From assembly GCF_009909195.1 (NCBI RefSeq), contig NZ_JAAAMU010000011.1:2501-66500 (forward strand): 64,000 bases of DNA, given 5' to 3'. Every line of letters begins with the position of its first letter. Position 1 is the stretch's first letter. The notes below the pieces were generated by a model. It saw only the letters and a list, made by a program, of their open reading frames with translations, was not told the DNA's origin and did not search any database. This document shows, one piece after another, positions 29,326 through 37,633 of the stretch. The translations under genes were made by a program, and so were the position numbers. The DNA comes from Paenibacillus sacheonensis (GTDB lineage Bacteria > Bacillota > Bacilli > Paenibacillales > Paenibacillaceae).

Positions 29326-30274
29326 TGCGCCGGAATGCGATAACGCGGAAATGTACGCGCTTGGAGGTCTGAGCGAAGAAGAAAGCAAGGCGTTCGAACG
29401 CCATCTGGCGGGCTGCGAAGCGTGCGCCCTGCAAGTGGCGGAACTGAAAGCCATCGTCGATCTGCTGCCGTTGTCCGTCGAACCGGTACAGACGCCGGCG
29501 GGCATGCAGGATCGGATATTAGGTCATATCCTTGGCGATTCGGCCGTAAGCAACACGTCCAATCAAGACGCCGACGCCGCTTCCGATGTTACTGCCAAGT
29601 TGACGCCTGCCGATTCGGCTGCGGATGCGTTCAGAGAATCGACCCGCGCTTCCGATCTTCCGCCGATGAACGAACCGGGACCACGGTTGCAAGCGGATGT
29701 CGGGCAGACGCGGAAATCGCAATCGGAACCGGAGTTGGGGCGCGAACCGCAGCCAAGACAGCCCCTTCCTGCCGAATGGCCGAAAGCCAAGCCGCGCAGA
29801 TGGAGCGTATGGGTGAGCGCCGCTCTTGCGGCAGCCGTCATCGTGCTCGGCATCTATGTCTTCTCTCTCCGGGATCAGCTCTCCGATCTTCGCGGCCAAT
29901 TGACGGCGACGACCGAACCGCCGCAGGGCCTGCGGCCGAACGAAGCGGTCAACCTGAGTGCCGCGGCGAAGGACATCGTGGCGAACGGACTGGCGACGAT
30001 CGTGATCGACAGCAAGGGAACGCATCTGCTCGTTCAGGCAGAGAAGCTGCCGCAGCTCAAGGGCAATGAAGCGTTCCAGGTATGGCTCATGAAGGACGGC
30101 AGCGGCGTCGTGAACGCCGGCACGTTCGTCTCCCGCGACGGGAAGGGTGGCCTGTACTTGACGCTCGACCGGAATCTGTCGGGATATAACCAAATCGCGA
30201 TTACGCAGGAACCGGATGCGTTCGGCCAGCTGCCGAGAGGCACCGCGGTGCTGAGCGCCGAGATCAGTCTCTGA
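29315..30274 (+). CDS. Zinc-finger anti-sigma factor with RskA-type C-terminal domain
   Basis: The 319-residue protein has an N-terminal anti-sigma module with the ZAS zinc motif H-x3-C-x2-C (HLAGCEAC). A long Ser/Pro/Glu-rich linker leads to one membrane helix (about 171-190, VSAALAAAVIVLGIYVFSL). The extracytoplasmic RskA domain follows (AFQVWLMKDG to LPRGTAVLSAEISL). It should hold the ECF sigma factor at the membrane until a signal arrives. AAGGAGG lies 9 nt before ATG 29315, inside the sigma gene, indicating translational coupling. Confidence 0.9.
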   Translation: MVHNAPECDNAEMYALGGLSEEESKAFERHLAGCEACALQVAELKAIVDLLPLSVEPVQTPAGMQDRILGHILGDSAVSNTSNQDADAASDVTAKLTPADSAADAFRESTRASDLPPMNEPGPRLQADVGQTRKSQSEPELGREPQPRQPLPAEWPKAKPRRWSVWVSAALAAAVIVLGIYVFSLRDQLSDLRGQLTATTEPPQGLRPNEAVNLSAAAKDIVANGLATIVIDSKGTHLLVQAEKLPQLKGNEAFQVWLMKDGSGVVNAGTFVSRDGKGGLYLTLDRNLSGYNQIAITQEPDAFGQLPRGTAVLSAEISL

Positions 30275-30313
30275 CTCTGACCGGCTGCGCTAATCGTCCG
30301 GCTGCTTGCAATC

Positions 30314-30366
30314 AAGAAGCTGCTCCGCCTCTCCGGCAAGGAGGAACGGAAGCAGCTTCTTTTTCT
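30314..30366 (+). terminator. Terminator after the sigma/anti-sigma operon
   Basis: AAGAAGCTGCT and AGCAGCTTCTT form the stem, with an inner CCGCCT/AGGAGG-like pairing, followed by TTTTTCTT. The end touches the stop codon of the convergent flavodoxin gene. Confidence 0.75.
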
Positions 30367-30833
30367 TATGCCTTCACGCCTTCCCCCTGCTTAATGAAGG
30401 CAGCGAAGTCGGCTCCCAGCCTCCAGCATGCCGCCAGCTCCTCTTTGCCCGGACAGCGGTCTGCCTTGACGGTCTGATCCAGCACCACGGCGCCTTGATT
30501 CTCCAAGCACTCGTGCAGGATGTCTCCCGCAACGGCAAAATATCGGTAAGCGCTGTCGCCGCAGCCGAATACCGCCGCCCGTTTGCCCGACAAATCCACG
30601 CCGCCCAGCTCGTCGTAGAAATCAAGGAACTCATCCGGCAGATCGCCGTCTCCCCACGTGTACACGCCAAACAAAATATTTTCGTACGACTCCAGGTCGG
30701 ACACGGACGCATCCATGACTTCCTTCACTTCTACGGCAACGAAGTTCTCGACCAACCCCTCCACCACGCTATCGGCCATTTCCTGCGTATTGCCCGTCAT
30801 GCTGGCATAGATCAATAAAGCTTTATGCTCCAA
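30366..30833 (-). CDS. Flavodoxin, iron-regulated
   Basis: A 155-residue FMN electron carrier. The phosphate-binding loop is SMTGNTQEMA near the N-terminus, and FMN-ring contacts fall in GVYTWGDGDLPDEF and FGCGDSAYRYF. It resembles Bacillus YkuN/YkuP, which replace ferredoxin under iron starvation. The start is taken as TTG at 30833, because AGGAG would abut the GTG three codons upstream. The promoter carries a perfect Fur box, so repression by iron is expected. Confidence 0.93.
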   Translation of the reverse strand: MEHKALLIYASMTGNTQEMADSVVEGLVENFVAVEVKEVMDASVSDLESYENILFGVYTWGDGDLPDEFLDFYDELGGVDLSGKRAAVFGCGDSAYRYFAVAGDILHECLENQGAVVLDQTVKADRCPGKEELAACWRLGADFAAFIKQGEGVKA

Positions 30834-30950
30834 TTCGCTCACTCCTATCGGCGCGCCGGCCGTAACTGTGCTGCTGCTTGCTCATGCTATCGGTTGTCTC
30901 TTTCTTGCTGTCGGTTATGTTGCCGGTAGTCGATCATCTTTTAGTGATAC

Positions 30951-30987
30951 TGATAATCATTATCAATTTAATGAGAATAATTGTCAA
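30951..30987 (-). promoter_or_regulatory. Fur-controlled promoter of the flavodoxin gene
   Basis: On the minus strand TTGACA (30982-30987) and GATAAT (30959-30964) are spaced by 17 bp. A perfect 7-1-7 Fur box, TGATAATCATTATCA (30951-30965), covers the -10. A second box with two mismatches, TGAGAATAATTGTCA (30972-30986), covers the -35. Fur with iron bound would block the promoter at both elements. Confidence 0.92.
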
Positions 30988-31084
30988 CTATTGCCGTTGA
31001 AGCAGCTTGACCATGGAAATCGTCGACCCCTGAACTGACGTCAACATGCGAAACTCACCAGATTCCAAACCCCTGAGATAGCCC

Positions 31085-31616
31085 AAAGCTGCCTTGGTGC
31101 AGCTATTAGAAGCACTTCGCTCACTCCAAGCTCAAAAAGCTGCTGTGGCGCAGCTTTTGGCCTTCACCCTCGTCCAGGATTGCGGAAAAGCTGCTGTCCT
31201 GCAGCTTTCCAATGCACTTCGCCCACTTCAAGCTCTAAAAGCTGCTGTGACGCAGTTTTTTGACCTCGCCTTCGCCTGGGATTGCGAAAAAGCTGCTGCC
31301 CTGCAGCTTTTCAAGGCACTTCGCCCACTTCAAGCTCTAAAAGCTGCTGTGAAGCAGCTTTTTGCCTTCACCTTCGTCCGAGCTAGCGAAAAGCTGCTGT
31401 ATTGCAGCTTTCCAAGGCACTTCGCCCACTTCAAGCTCAAAAAGCTGCTGTGGCGCAGTTTTTGGCCTTCCCCTTCGTCCAGGATTGCGAAAAAGCTGCT
31501 GTCCTGCAGCTTTCCAAGGCACTTCGCCCACTTCAAGCTCACAAAGCTGCTGTGGTGCAGCTTTTGGCCTTCAACTTCGCCTGAGATAGCGAAAAGCTGC
31601 CGTACTGCAGCTTTAG
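31085..31616 (+). repeat. Array of 102-bp tandem repeats, two hairpins per unit
   Basis: About five units follow each other. The palindrome AAAGCTGC-x6-GCAGCTTT (variants) recurs every ~51 bp. One hairpin type starts at 31136, 31238, 31340, 31441 and 31543. The other type lies about 50 bp after each of these, plus a worn one at 31085. Between hairpins the spacers alternate (GGCCTTCACCTTCGTCC and CAAGGCACTTCGCCCACTTC). Since 102 is a multiple of 3, long ORFs with 34-residue repeats appear on both strands, but none has an RBS or family match. Confidence 0.9.
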
Positions 31617-32154
31617 CTTGTAGAGAAACTCGCGCTTTTAAAACGGTATTTAGTCCGTTTCTTTCCAGCTTCCATGTAGGACAACGTATACGGCGGTGAC
31701 ACATACAACGGCGCGAGGCGGAGCTGGCGATCGTTCAACGACGCTTCGAGGTACCCCAATACGCCTAACGCTTGCCAGCGCTGCTAATCCTCCAAAAACA
31801 CGGCTGCATAAACTCTAACGACTCTGACAAACGTTATTTGGCGTGCAAAGGCTGATTTCATCGAAAGAATCGCGCAATAAGCCTCCTGGCAGCCGTTAGC
31901 GATATAGAAGGGGCAATTTCAGCCGATTAGCGCTCCGTACAATCGTTAGCTGCACGGAGTCCAGGTTGAGAGCTCCCCCTCAACCGGTGTCGGTCCTCAT
32001 CATAACCGAGCACAGCGAAAAAGCTGCCAACCGGCAGCTTTCTCAATAACCCCAGCGCAGACCCTCAGGCCAGCGCTTGATCTATTCACTTAAGCAGCGT
32101 CTTTCCGCAGTAAATTCCCGCTGCTCCGTCCGCCTGCCGACATTGCCGGACTTC
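31617..32154. other. Intergenic region between the hairpin array and ywhD
   Basis: No gene is supported in this 538 bp. It holds three inverted repeats: AAACGG/CCGTTT (31639-31658), GGTTGAG/CTCAACC (31962-31983) and the ywhD terminator. Confidence 0.5.
32018..32047 (-). terminator. Terminator after ywhD
   Basis: On the minus strand AAAGCTGCC and GGCAGCTTTTTCG form a stem and T-tract. It is the same hairpin type as the units of the 102-bp array. Confidence 0.6.
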
Positions 32155-32679
32155 CTACGCGTTCAAAGCTTCCTTCAGCTTATCCGGCGAGCGTTCCCAC
32201 CACTCCGGATTATTGGACACGAGCAAGCTCTTGAGCGCCTGCTTCTCGTCCGCGGACAGCTCGTCGAGCACGAAGCGGCGCTTAATCGCGTAATCGAGAT
32301 TGTTCACGTGCTGCGCGAGAATCTTCCATCCCCGGCGCGCTTCCGTATCCACCAGCATCGGACAAGCGGTCGCGCCCGCATAGTACGCGCCCTCTTCGTT
32401 CCGGTCCACCGCGACCCATACGATCCAGCACAGGCGGCCGTTCGGCACGTCTTCCTTGTTCGTGCTGAACTTGATGCCTTTCTCGATCTTGCTCTTCGCG
32501 TGCATGGCGCCGACATCGATATACGCCGTGCCGTTGTCGATCATGACGCAGGCGACGTCGCTTAAATCGATCGTGCCCGCCCCGAAACCCCGATGTTCTT
32601 TATTGCTCACCACGTTGAGAGAAAGCGACCGCTTCTCTTTCTTCTCCAGCGGCTGTTGGCCGTTATCCTGTTCACTCAT
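32155..32679 (-). CDS. ywhD: YwhD family protein
   Basis: A 174-residue protein of the YwhD family, known from spore formers and without an established function. Recognised blocks are HRGFGAGTIDLSDVACVMID, AYIDVGAMHAKSKIEKGIKF, the middle YYAGATACPMLVDTEARRG and the ending HVNNLDYAIKRRFVLDE. In Bacillus ywhD lies beside pbpG and speE; here it is 10 kb away. The start MSEQDNGQ is preferred because the 53 residues before it are not family-like, although the GGGAG RBS is rather far. Confidence 0.8.
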   Translation of the reverse strand: MSEQDNGQQPLEKKEKRSLSLNVVSNKEHRGFGAGTIDLSDVACVMIDNGTAYIDVGAMHAKSKIEKGIKFSTNKEDVPNGRLCWIVWVAVDRNEEGAYYAGATACPMLVDTEARRGWKILAQHVNNLDYAIKRRFVLDELSADEKQALKSLLVSNNPEWWERSPDKLKEALNA

Positions 32680-32922
32680 TCTCGCGTTCAACTCCCGTCC
32701 CAATCGTTCCTGTAAAGCCCTGAATCCCGCGTCCTGCGCGGTTTCCCGAAATATAAGAACAACGCTTATATTTTTGAGGAAGAAACGTGCCGTTCCGCCC
32801 GCAAGAACGGCATCGGACGCCTCTTCATACCTGTCCACACTTTAATTCCATTTTAGCTAATAATCTCGGAAAAGCAAACATATACATGCCTTAGAAGCTT
32901 GTCAACGGGAGGGAATCTTTAA

Positions 32923-34929
32923 ATGAATCCACGTCACGCCAAACGTATACTGCTCTTTCTCCTCGCCGCCGCGATCATCGGCGTAACGGCGAAGGAGGGG
33001 TTCGGGAATGCCTGGGTTTCGCAATATACGTTCGCTTCCGCCCCGGCGAAGAAAGACGCTGCTCCCAAACCGAGACCGGCCGCGCCGGCGCCGGCCCATG
33101 AACCGGACAACGTCATGCAGCCGAAGCCGGTCTCGCTCAGCAAGCGGGTCTCGGAATACCACATCGACGTGACGCTGCAGGAGAATGCGCACATGCTGCA
33201 GGGCGAGCAGTCCGTCACGTGGACAAACCCCGGCAAGCAGCAGGTGTCCGAGCTCTATTTTCACCTCTACCCGAACGCCTTCCGCTCCAAGAACACCACC
33301 TTCATGCGCGAATCCGGCGGACAGCTGCGGGAGGACAAGGCTTCCGCGGACAGCACGGGCTATATGAACCTGCTTTCGCTCGAGACGACGGAGGGCTACA
33401 GCCTCCTCCCGCGCCTGCATTTCGTCCAGCCCGACGACGGCAATCCGAACGATCTTACGCTGGCCAAGCTTAAGCTGCCGACGCCCGTCGCTCCCGGCAA
33501 GAGCGTCACCCTGCGCATGAAGTTCGAGGTGAAACTGCCTCAAGTATTCGCCCGCATGGGCTACGCCGGGGATTTCGTCATGGCGGGCCAATGGTTTCCG
33601 AAGCTGGCCGTCTATGAAACGGCGGGGACGCGGGGACGCGCGACGGAAGGCTGGAACGTGCATCAGTACCACGGCAACTCCGAATTCTACAGCGATTTCG
33701 GCATCTACAGCGTGAAGATCAACGTGCCCTCCTCCTATAAAGTGGCGGCCACCGGCTTCCAGGCGAGGGCGTCGGTCGTGTCGGATAAACGCAAGACGTA
33801 CCAATTCTACGCCGACGACGTGCATGATTTCGGCTGGTCGGCTTCGCCTGATTTCGTCTATTCCGAGGAGCCGTTCTCTACTACCGGCGTGCCCGGCGTA
33901 CGTATCAAGCTTTACCTCGATCCGCTGCATGCCAAATACAAGGACCGCTACCTGCACGCGGCCAAGTCGGCGCTGGCCAAATACGCGCAGTGGTACGGCG
34001 AGTATCCCTATACGACCCTCTCCGTCGTCGTCCCGCCCAAAGGCGGAAACGGTGCGGGCGGCATGGAATACCCGACGCTCATTACGGCGTTCGCGGCGGA
34101 GAGCGACAATCCCGGCTATGACCTGGAGCGAACCGTCGTGCACGAGGTCGGTCATCAATATTGGTACGGCATGGTGGCCTCCAACGAATTCGAGGAAGCG
34201 TGGCTGGACGAGGGCTTCACCTCCTACGCCGAGGACAAAGTGATGGAGAGCGAATACGGCGTCACGCCGAATCTGCCGGTCGAATCGAGCTACATGACGG
34301 ATCCCGCGCCGCTCAAGCAGCTGTCGTGGTCCTACCACAGCAATAACCATTATGCCGAGAACGTCTATATCCGGGCGAAGCTGGTGCTGGTCGGCATCGA
34401 GAAACAGGTCGGCGACGCGACGATGCGCAAGATCATGCGGACCTACTTTCAGAAATACAAGTTCAAGCATCCCTCCACCGCCGACTTCCAGAAGGTCGTG
34501 GAAACGGTGACGAAGACCAAGTGGAACGATTACTTCAGCCACTTCGTCTACGGGGACGCGATGTCGGATTACTCCGTGGCCGCCATCCACGTGACGCCGG
34601 TCAAGCAGGACGGCAAGACGCAGTACGAGAGCGTGGTGCTTATCAAGCGAACCGGCGGCAGCGCCGGCCCCGTGTCGGTCATGCTCCATTTTGCCGACGG
34701 CACGGTGATGCCCAAAGTGTGGGACGGCCAGGATGCCCACATTCAATATAAAATCGTCCACGGCTCGAAGCTGCTCTGGGCCGCGGTGGACCCGCAGAAC
34801 GACAACGTGCTCGACAACAAGCACATCAACAACTTCATGAAAGCCGATCTGGACGAGAAAACGCGCACGCGCTGGAGCGTCGGACTCTCGAAGCTGGTCG
34901 AGACCCTGTTCTCTTCGCTTGCCTGGTAG
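32923..34929 (+). CDS. M1 family zinc metallopeptidase, membrane-anchored or secreted
   Basis: The 668-residue protein starts with a signal or anchor segment (5-22) and a Pro/Ala-rich stretch. The aminopeptidase-N-like beta domain spans about 70-290. The catalytic domain has GGMEYPTLI, the exopeptidase-type motif, and HEVGH at 407-411 with the third zinc ligand E430, matching HExxH-x18-E of family M1. GGGAGGG lies 9 nt before ATG. The next gene begins about 30 nt after the stop and encodes a membrane protein, so they are probably co-transcribed. Substrates are not known. Confidence 0.93.
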   Translation: MNPRHAKRILLFLLAAAIIGVTAKEGFGNAWVSQYTFASAPAKKDAAPKPRPAAPAPAHEPDNVMQPKPVSLSKRVSEYHIDVTLQENAHMLQGEQSVTWTNPGKQQVSELYFHLYPNAFRSKNTTFMRESGGQLREDKASADSTGYMNLLSLETTEGYSLLPRLHFVQPDDGNPNDLTLAKLKLPTPVAPGKSVTLRMKFEVKLPQVFARMGYAGDFVMAGQWFPKLAVYETAGTRGRATEGWNVHQYHGNSEFYSDFGIYSVKINVPSSYKVAATGFQARASVVSDKRKTYQFYADDVHDFGWSASPDFVYSEEPFSTTGVPGVRIKLYLDPLHAKYKDRYLHAAKSALAKYAQWYGEYPYTTLSVVVPPKGGNGAGGMEYPTLITAFAAESDNPGYDLERTVVHEVGHQYWYGMVASNEFEEAWLDEGFTSYAEDKVMESEYGVTPNLPVESSYMTDPAPLKQLSWSYHSNNHYAENVYIRAKLVLVGIEKQVGDATMRKIMRTYFQKYKFKHPSTADFQKVVETVTKTKWNDYFSHFVYGDAMSDYSVAAIHVTPVKQDGKTQYESVVLIKRTGGSAGPVSVMLHFADGTVMPKVWDGQDAHIQYKIVHGSKLLWAAVDPQNDNVLDNKHINNFMKADLDEKTRTRWSVGLSKLVETLFSSLAW

Positions 34930-34961
34930 TGCCACTATGAATGAAGGAGGTGACTTCACGG

Positions 34962-35783
34962 ATGAGGATGCATATCAAGCAAGGCTGGCGGCTGACGATC
35001 AAGCATTTCTATATCATCATCCTGCTGTTTCTATATGAGCTCATTTGGGGCTTCTTCCTCTACCGCACCATCGAGGGCATCGCGGTTCCGCTGCTGAAGC
35101 GGTTCCCCGACTCGTACGCGGCCAGCAGCAGCGCCATCTCGCTCTTCGTGACGGAATCGCAGTTTCAACTGATGAAAACCGACCTGCTCCAGCCTTATGC
35201 GGTGCTGTTCTGCGGACTGCTGGCGGGCCGGATGATCATCACGCCGTTCCTGAACGCCGGCCTGTTCCATTCGCTGCACCATGCGACCGACGACAAAGGA
35301 ACGACGTTCCTGAAAGGCATTCGCAAAGCTTGGAAGCCGGTCACGCTGCTCTACCTGCTGGAAACGGCGCTCACGCTCGCCCCCGCCCTCTGGCTGCTGC
35401 CCCGGGCGCTCCATCTGCTGCTCGCGAGCGACACGCTCGTAGAATTCGCGAAGGCGGCCGGGCCGTGGGCGGGCGGCTGGCTCCTATGGGCGGTCCTCCT
35501 GCACCTGTTCTTCCTGTCGATGCAGTTCGGCGCCGTCACCGGCAGCGGTTCGATGCGCGCGCTGTGGAGCAGCATGGCCAACTTCCTCCCGTTCGCCGGC
35601 GTTTCGCTGATGATGTGGGGCATCGGCGCCCTGCTGAGCGCGACGGTGGCCTCCGTCTCGCTGCTGTGGGCCGGCCTGCTGGCGCTGGTCCTGCATCAAG
35701 GCTATCAGCTGCTGCGAACGATCATGAAGGTATGGACGGCCGCCGCCCAATACGATGTCTGGCAATCGAAGCAGTCCTCCTGA
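34962..35783 (+). CDS. Polytopic membrane protein, unknown function
   Basis: A 273-residue integral membrane protein. Hydrophobic segments are visible at about 14-35, 78-98, 130-150, 170-190 and 215-245. The start is ATG 34962, because AAGGAGGTGAC precedes it by 7 nt; the in-frame ATG seven codons earlier would contain that RBS. It follows the M1 peptidase gene closely and shares its direction. I do not recognise the family with certainty; it resembles small multi-helix proteins often annotated as DUF4013-like. Confidence 0.75.
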   Translation: MRMHIKQGWRLTIKHFYIIILLFLYELIWGFFLYRTIEGIAVPLLKRFPDSYAASSSAISLFVTESQFQLMKTDLLQPYAVLFCGLLAGRMIITPFLNAGLFHSLHHATDDKGTTFLKGIRKAWKPVTLLYLLETALTLAPALWLLPRALHLLLASDTLVEFAKAAGPWAGGWLLWAVLLHLFFLSMQFGAVTGSGSMRALWSSMANFLPFAGVSLMMWGIGALLSATVASVSLLWAGLLALVLHQGYQLLRTIMKVWTAAAQYDVWQSKQSS

Positions 35784-35902
35784 GGACGCCGCCCCGCTGG
35801 GCCGCCCGCCTCATGTCGAGCGGCCCATATTCATATGACGGTCGGCCTATTGGCCTACGAAAGAACCGCCCGGCGTCCCGAGAATGCCGCCGGACGCCCT
35901 CT

Positions 35903-35928
35903 CCCCTTCGACTTCGGAGGGGTTTTTT
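35903..35928 (+). terminator. Terminator after the M1 peptidase-membrane protein pair
   Basis: CCCCTTC and GGAGGGG pair around a short loop and are followed by TTTTTT. Confidence 0.8.
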
Positions 35929-36110
35929 GGCGTCTCAAAGCATGCTGAACAGACACGCTTTGCCATTGACATCCGTCGTTCCGACAGCATGCCGAATAGA
36001 CCGTTTCCCCCGGAAAACGGCGCCGTTATACGAATCTCGGGATAAAAAGGTTTCACTCTAATAATTTTAATTTGTGAACAAAACGTGAACTTGGAAGGAG
36101 AAGCGACAAA

Positions 36111-36194
36111 ATGATCGAATCCTTAGCCGTAAGAAATGAAAATTTTGCCGAATTCCCTATACGGGAAACGGGGGAACCATTCTGGGTGAATTGA
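36111..36194 (+). CDS. Candidate 27-residue leader peptide overlapping the riboswitch
   Basis: An ATG preceded by GGAAGGAG (10 nt spacing) opens a 27-codon frame ending in TGA. The peptide starts MIESLAVRNENF and ends GEPFWVN. It covers the 5' half of the c-di-AMP aptamer, so ribosomes reading it would disturb folding of the sensor. The aptamer's conserved bases constrain the codons, so an accidental frame is possible; only the strong RBS argues for translation. Confidence 0.35.
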   Translation: MIESLAVRNENFAEFPIRETGEPFWVN

Positions 36195-36283
36195 TCCCGA
36201 CAGCCGTCATGCGCTTTGACGACTGCCAGAGGCGATCATAGGGAGCCTTCAACCGAACCCCACAGCTAACCTCGTAGGCACTG
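36126..36283 (+). promoter_or_regulatory. c-di-AMP riboswitch (ydaO-yuaA type)
   Basis: The conserved ydaO elements appear in order: GCCGAATTCC, ACGGGGGAACCA, GGGTGAAT, GGGAGCC, CCGAACCC and CAGCTAACCTCGTAGGC. The gene downstream is a secreted NlpC/P60 wall hydrolase, a typical target; binding of c-di-AMP usually lowers expression. No T-tract terminator follows the aptamer. Its 3' end runs straight into GGAAGGAG, so control of translation initiation is more likely here. Confidence 0.92.
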
Positions 36284-36299
36284 GAAGGAGTTTCCCGTT

Positions 36300-36797
36300 T
36301 TGAAGAAGCTTTCTGCACTCGTGATCGGTCTCGCGATGCTATTCGTTTTCCAAGCTGGCAGCGTATTCGCCGACTCGAAGATGGATGGCGTCATCGATGA
36401 TCTGATCGGCACGCCTTACGTTTACACCGGCACGACCGCGAAAGGTTTTGACTGCTCCGGATTCACGATGTACGTGTTCAAGAAACTCGGCGTCGACATT
36501 CCGCATGCATCCCGCTCGCAGGCTGGGCTGGGCAAGAAAATCGCCAAAGGCGATTTGATCCCTGGGGATCTCGTCTTCTTCAATACGACGGGAAATGGCA
36601 TCTCGCACGTCGGCATTTACGTCGGCGACGGCAAGTTTGCGCACGCATCTTCTAGCAGAGGCGTCGTAATCAACGGACTGGAGGAATCTTATTACGCGAA
36701 GCGCTATGTCACGGCGCGCCGCGTCATGAGCCAACAAACGTTCGAGAAATATGCCAATGATCCATCCGACGAACCAGGCGATGGAGATTCAGATTAA
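36300..36797 (+). CDS. Secreted NlpC/P60 cell-wall hydrolase
   Basis: The 165-residue protein has a signal peptide (cleavage after about VFA, residue 24) and one NlpC/P60 domain. Catalytic C52 lies in FDCSGFT, H103 in ISHVGIY and H115 in FAHASS. Such enzymes cut D-Glu-meso-DAP type links in wall peptides. The C-terminus is short and acidic (SDEPGDGDSD). The start is TTG, 10 nt after GGAAGGAG. The c-di-AMP riboswitch just upstream ties its synthesis to wall and osmotic state. Confidence 0.93.
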   Translation: MKKLSALVIGLAMLFVFQAGSVFADSKMDGVIDDLIGTPYVYTGTTAKGFDCSGFTMYVFKKLGVDIPHASRSQAGLGKKIAKGDLIPGDLVFFNTTGNGISHVGIYVGDGKFAHASSSRGVVINGLEESYYAKRYVTARRVMSQQTFEKYANDPSDEPGDGDSD

Positions 36798-36863
36798 TCA
36801 CCTTCGGTTATTGCAAGAACGCCGCTCGGACATGGTCGCACCCATCTCCGACGGTCATGGGAA

Positions 36864-36917
36864 CAAAGCCGCCGCCGCTTCTCTTTCGGGACAAGCAGCC
36901 GCGGCTTTGTTTCGTTT
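36864..36917 (+). terminator. Terminator after the NlpC/P60 gene
   Basis: CAAAGCCGC and GCGGCTTTG form the stem around a large loop, followed by TTTCGTTTT. Confidence 0.55.
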
Positions 36918-36927
36918 TGGCCGCGTT

Positions 36928-37347
36928 TTAAGCCCGCTCGTAACGGGCCCACCAGAAAGTCGGGCCAACCTCGACGTTCAAGATTCGGGCATGCGGGGTC
37001 AATAAGTCTCGCAGCTGGTCGGGAGTCTCGCAGCCTTCGCCGCGGCGGTCGGCCAGCACCACCGTCGCCCCCGATTCAAGCCGGTCATGCCAGGCTTTCA
37101 GGAAAGCCGTCCGTTCCTCTCCCGTGAGCTCGCCCAGGCAGAAGCAGGCCAGTCCCGCGCCGAACTTCTCCTCCACCGCGCCCAGCTCGGCTTGTTTGAC
37201 CGCTACGGAGACGGGCGTCGTCAGCCTCGGCGTTCTCGGCCCCGAGACGCGCAGCACGCGCCTGCCCGCCAAGGTGTCCTCCACCGCATATTCGAGCCGC
37301 CTCCATTCCTTGAATCTTCTCTCGAGACTGTCCCGCCATTTCGCCAT
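36928..37347 (-). CDS. Methyltransferase-like protein, shortened
   Basis: The 139-residue product resembles the C-terminal half of a class I SAM-dependent methyltransferase: the stretch GATVVLADRRGEGCETPDQL followed by a final GPTFWWARYE strand. The first half lacks the glycine-rich SAM loop (E/D-x-G-x-G), so it may be a degenerate or shortened member. GGGAGGTA lies 8 nt before ATG, which suggests it is still expressed. Function is unknown. Confidence 0.5.
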   Translation of the reverse strand: MAKWRDSLERRFKEWRRLEYAVEDTLAGRRVLRVSGPRTPRLTTPVSVAVKQAELGAVEEKFGAGLACFCLGELTGEERTAFLKAWHDRLESGATVVLADRRGEGCETPDQLRDLLTPHARILNVEVGPTFWWARYERA

Positions 37348-37633
37348 CTTCCCGATACCTCCCGCTGCCTATGCGCCAACGCTGTTGTAGAACTATATGT
37401 ATGCGCGCAAGTTTGCTTACTGACCTGTCATTTGGCTTCGATTCGGCTTGTCCGACGTCTGAAAAGGATTGGATGGCGTTATGATGAATAATACAAGGAT
37501 AGACTGGTTATATAGACGTGACTGGAGCAAGAGGATTCAGCGTAGACGTGAGTTAAACAAAAGCAATTAAGAGTGGACGCAATAGACGCAAAATCAGTTC
37601 GTTTCCGATGATTCTAAAGGAGCTGCTTCTCGC

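Noticed and set aside
31085..31616. Possible CRISPR array at the 102-bp repeats
   Set aside because: The segments between hairpins are themselves repeated, not unique spacers, and no cas gene is in the window.
32902..34959. 685-residue minus-strand ORF opposite the M1 peptidase gene
   Set aside because: The plus strand encodes HExxH-x18-E at proper spacing with a strong RBS; the antisense frame is His/Arg-rich and has no family pattern.
37481..37570. 29-codon basic ORF upstream of lhr (starts MMNNTRIDWLY)
   Set aside because: The RBS is weak and the peptide has no recognised family; AT-rich intergenic DNA can produce such a frame by chance.
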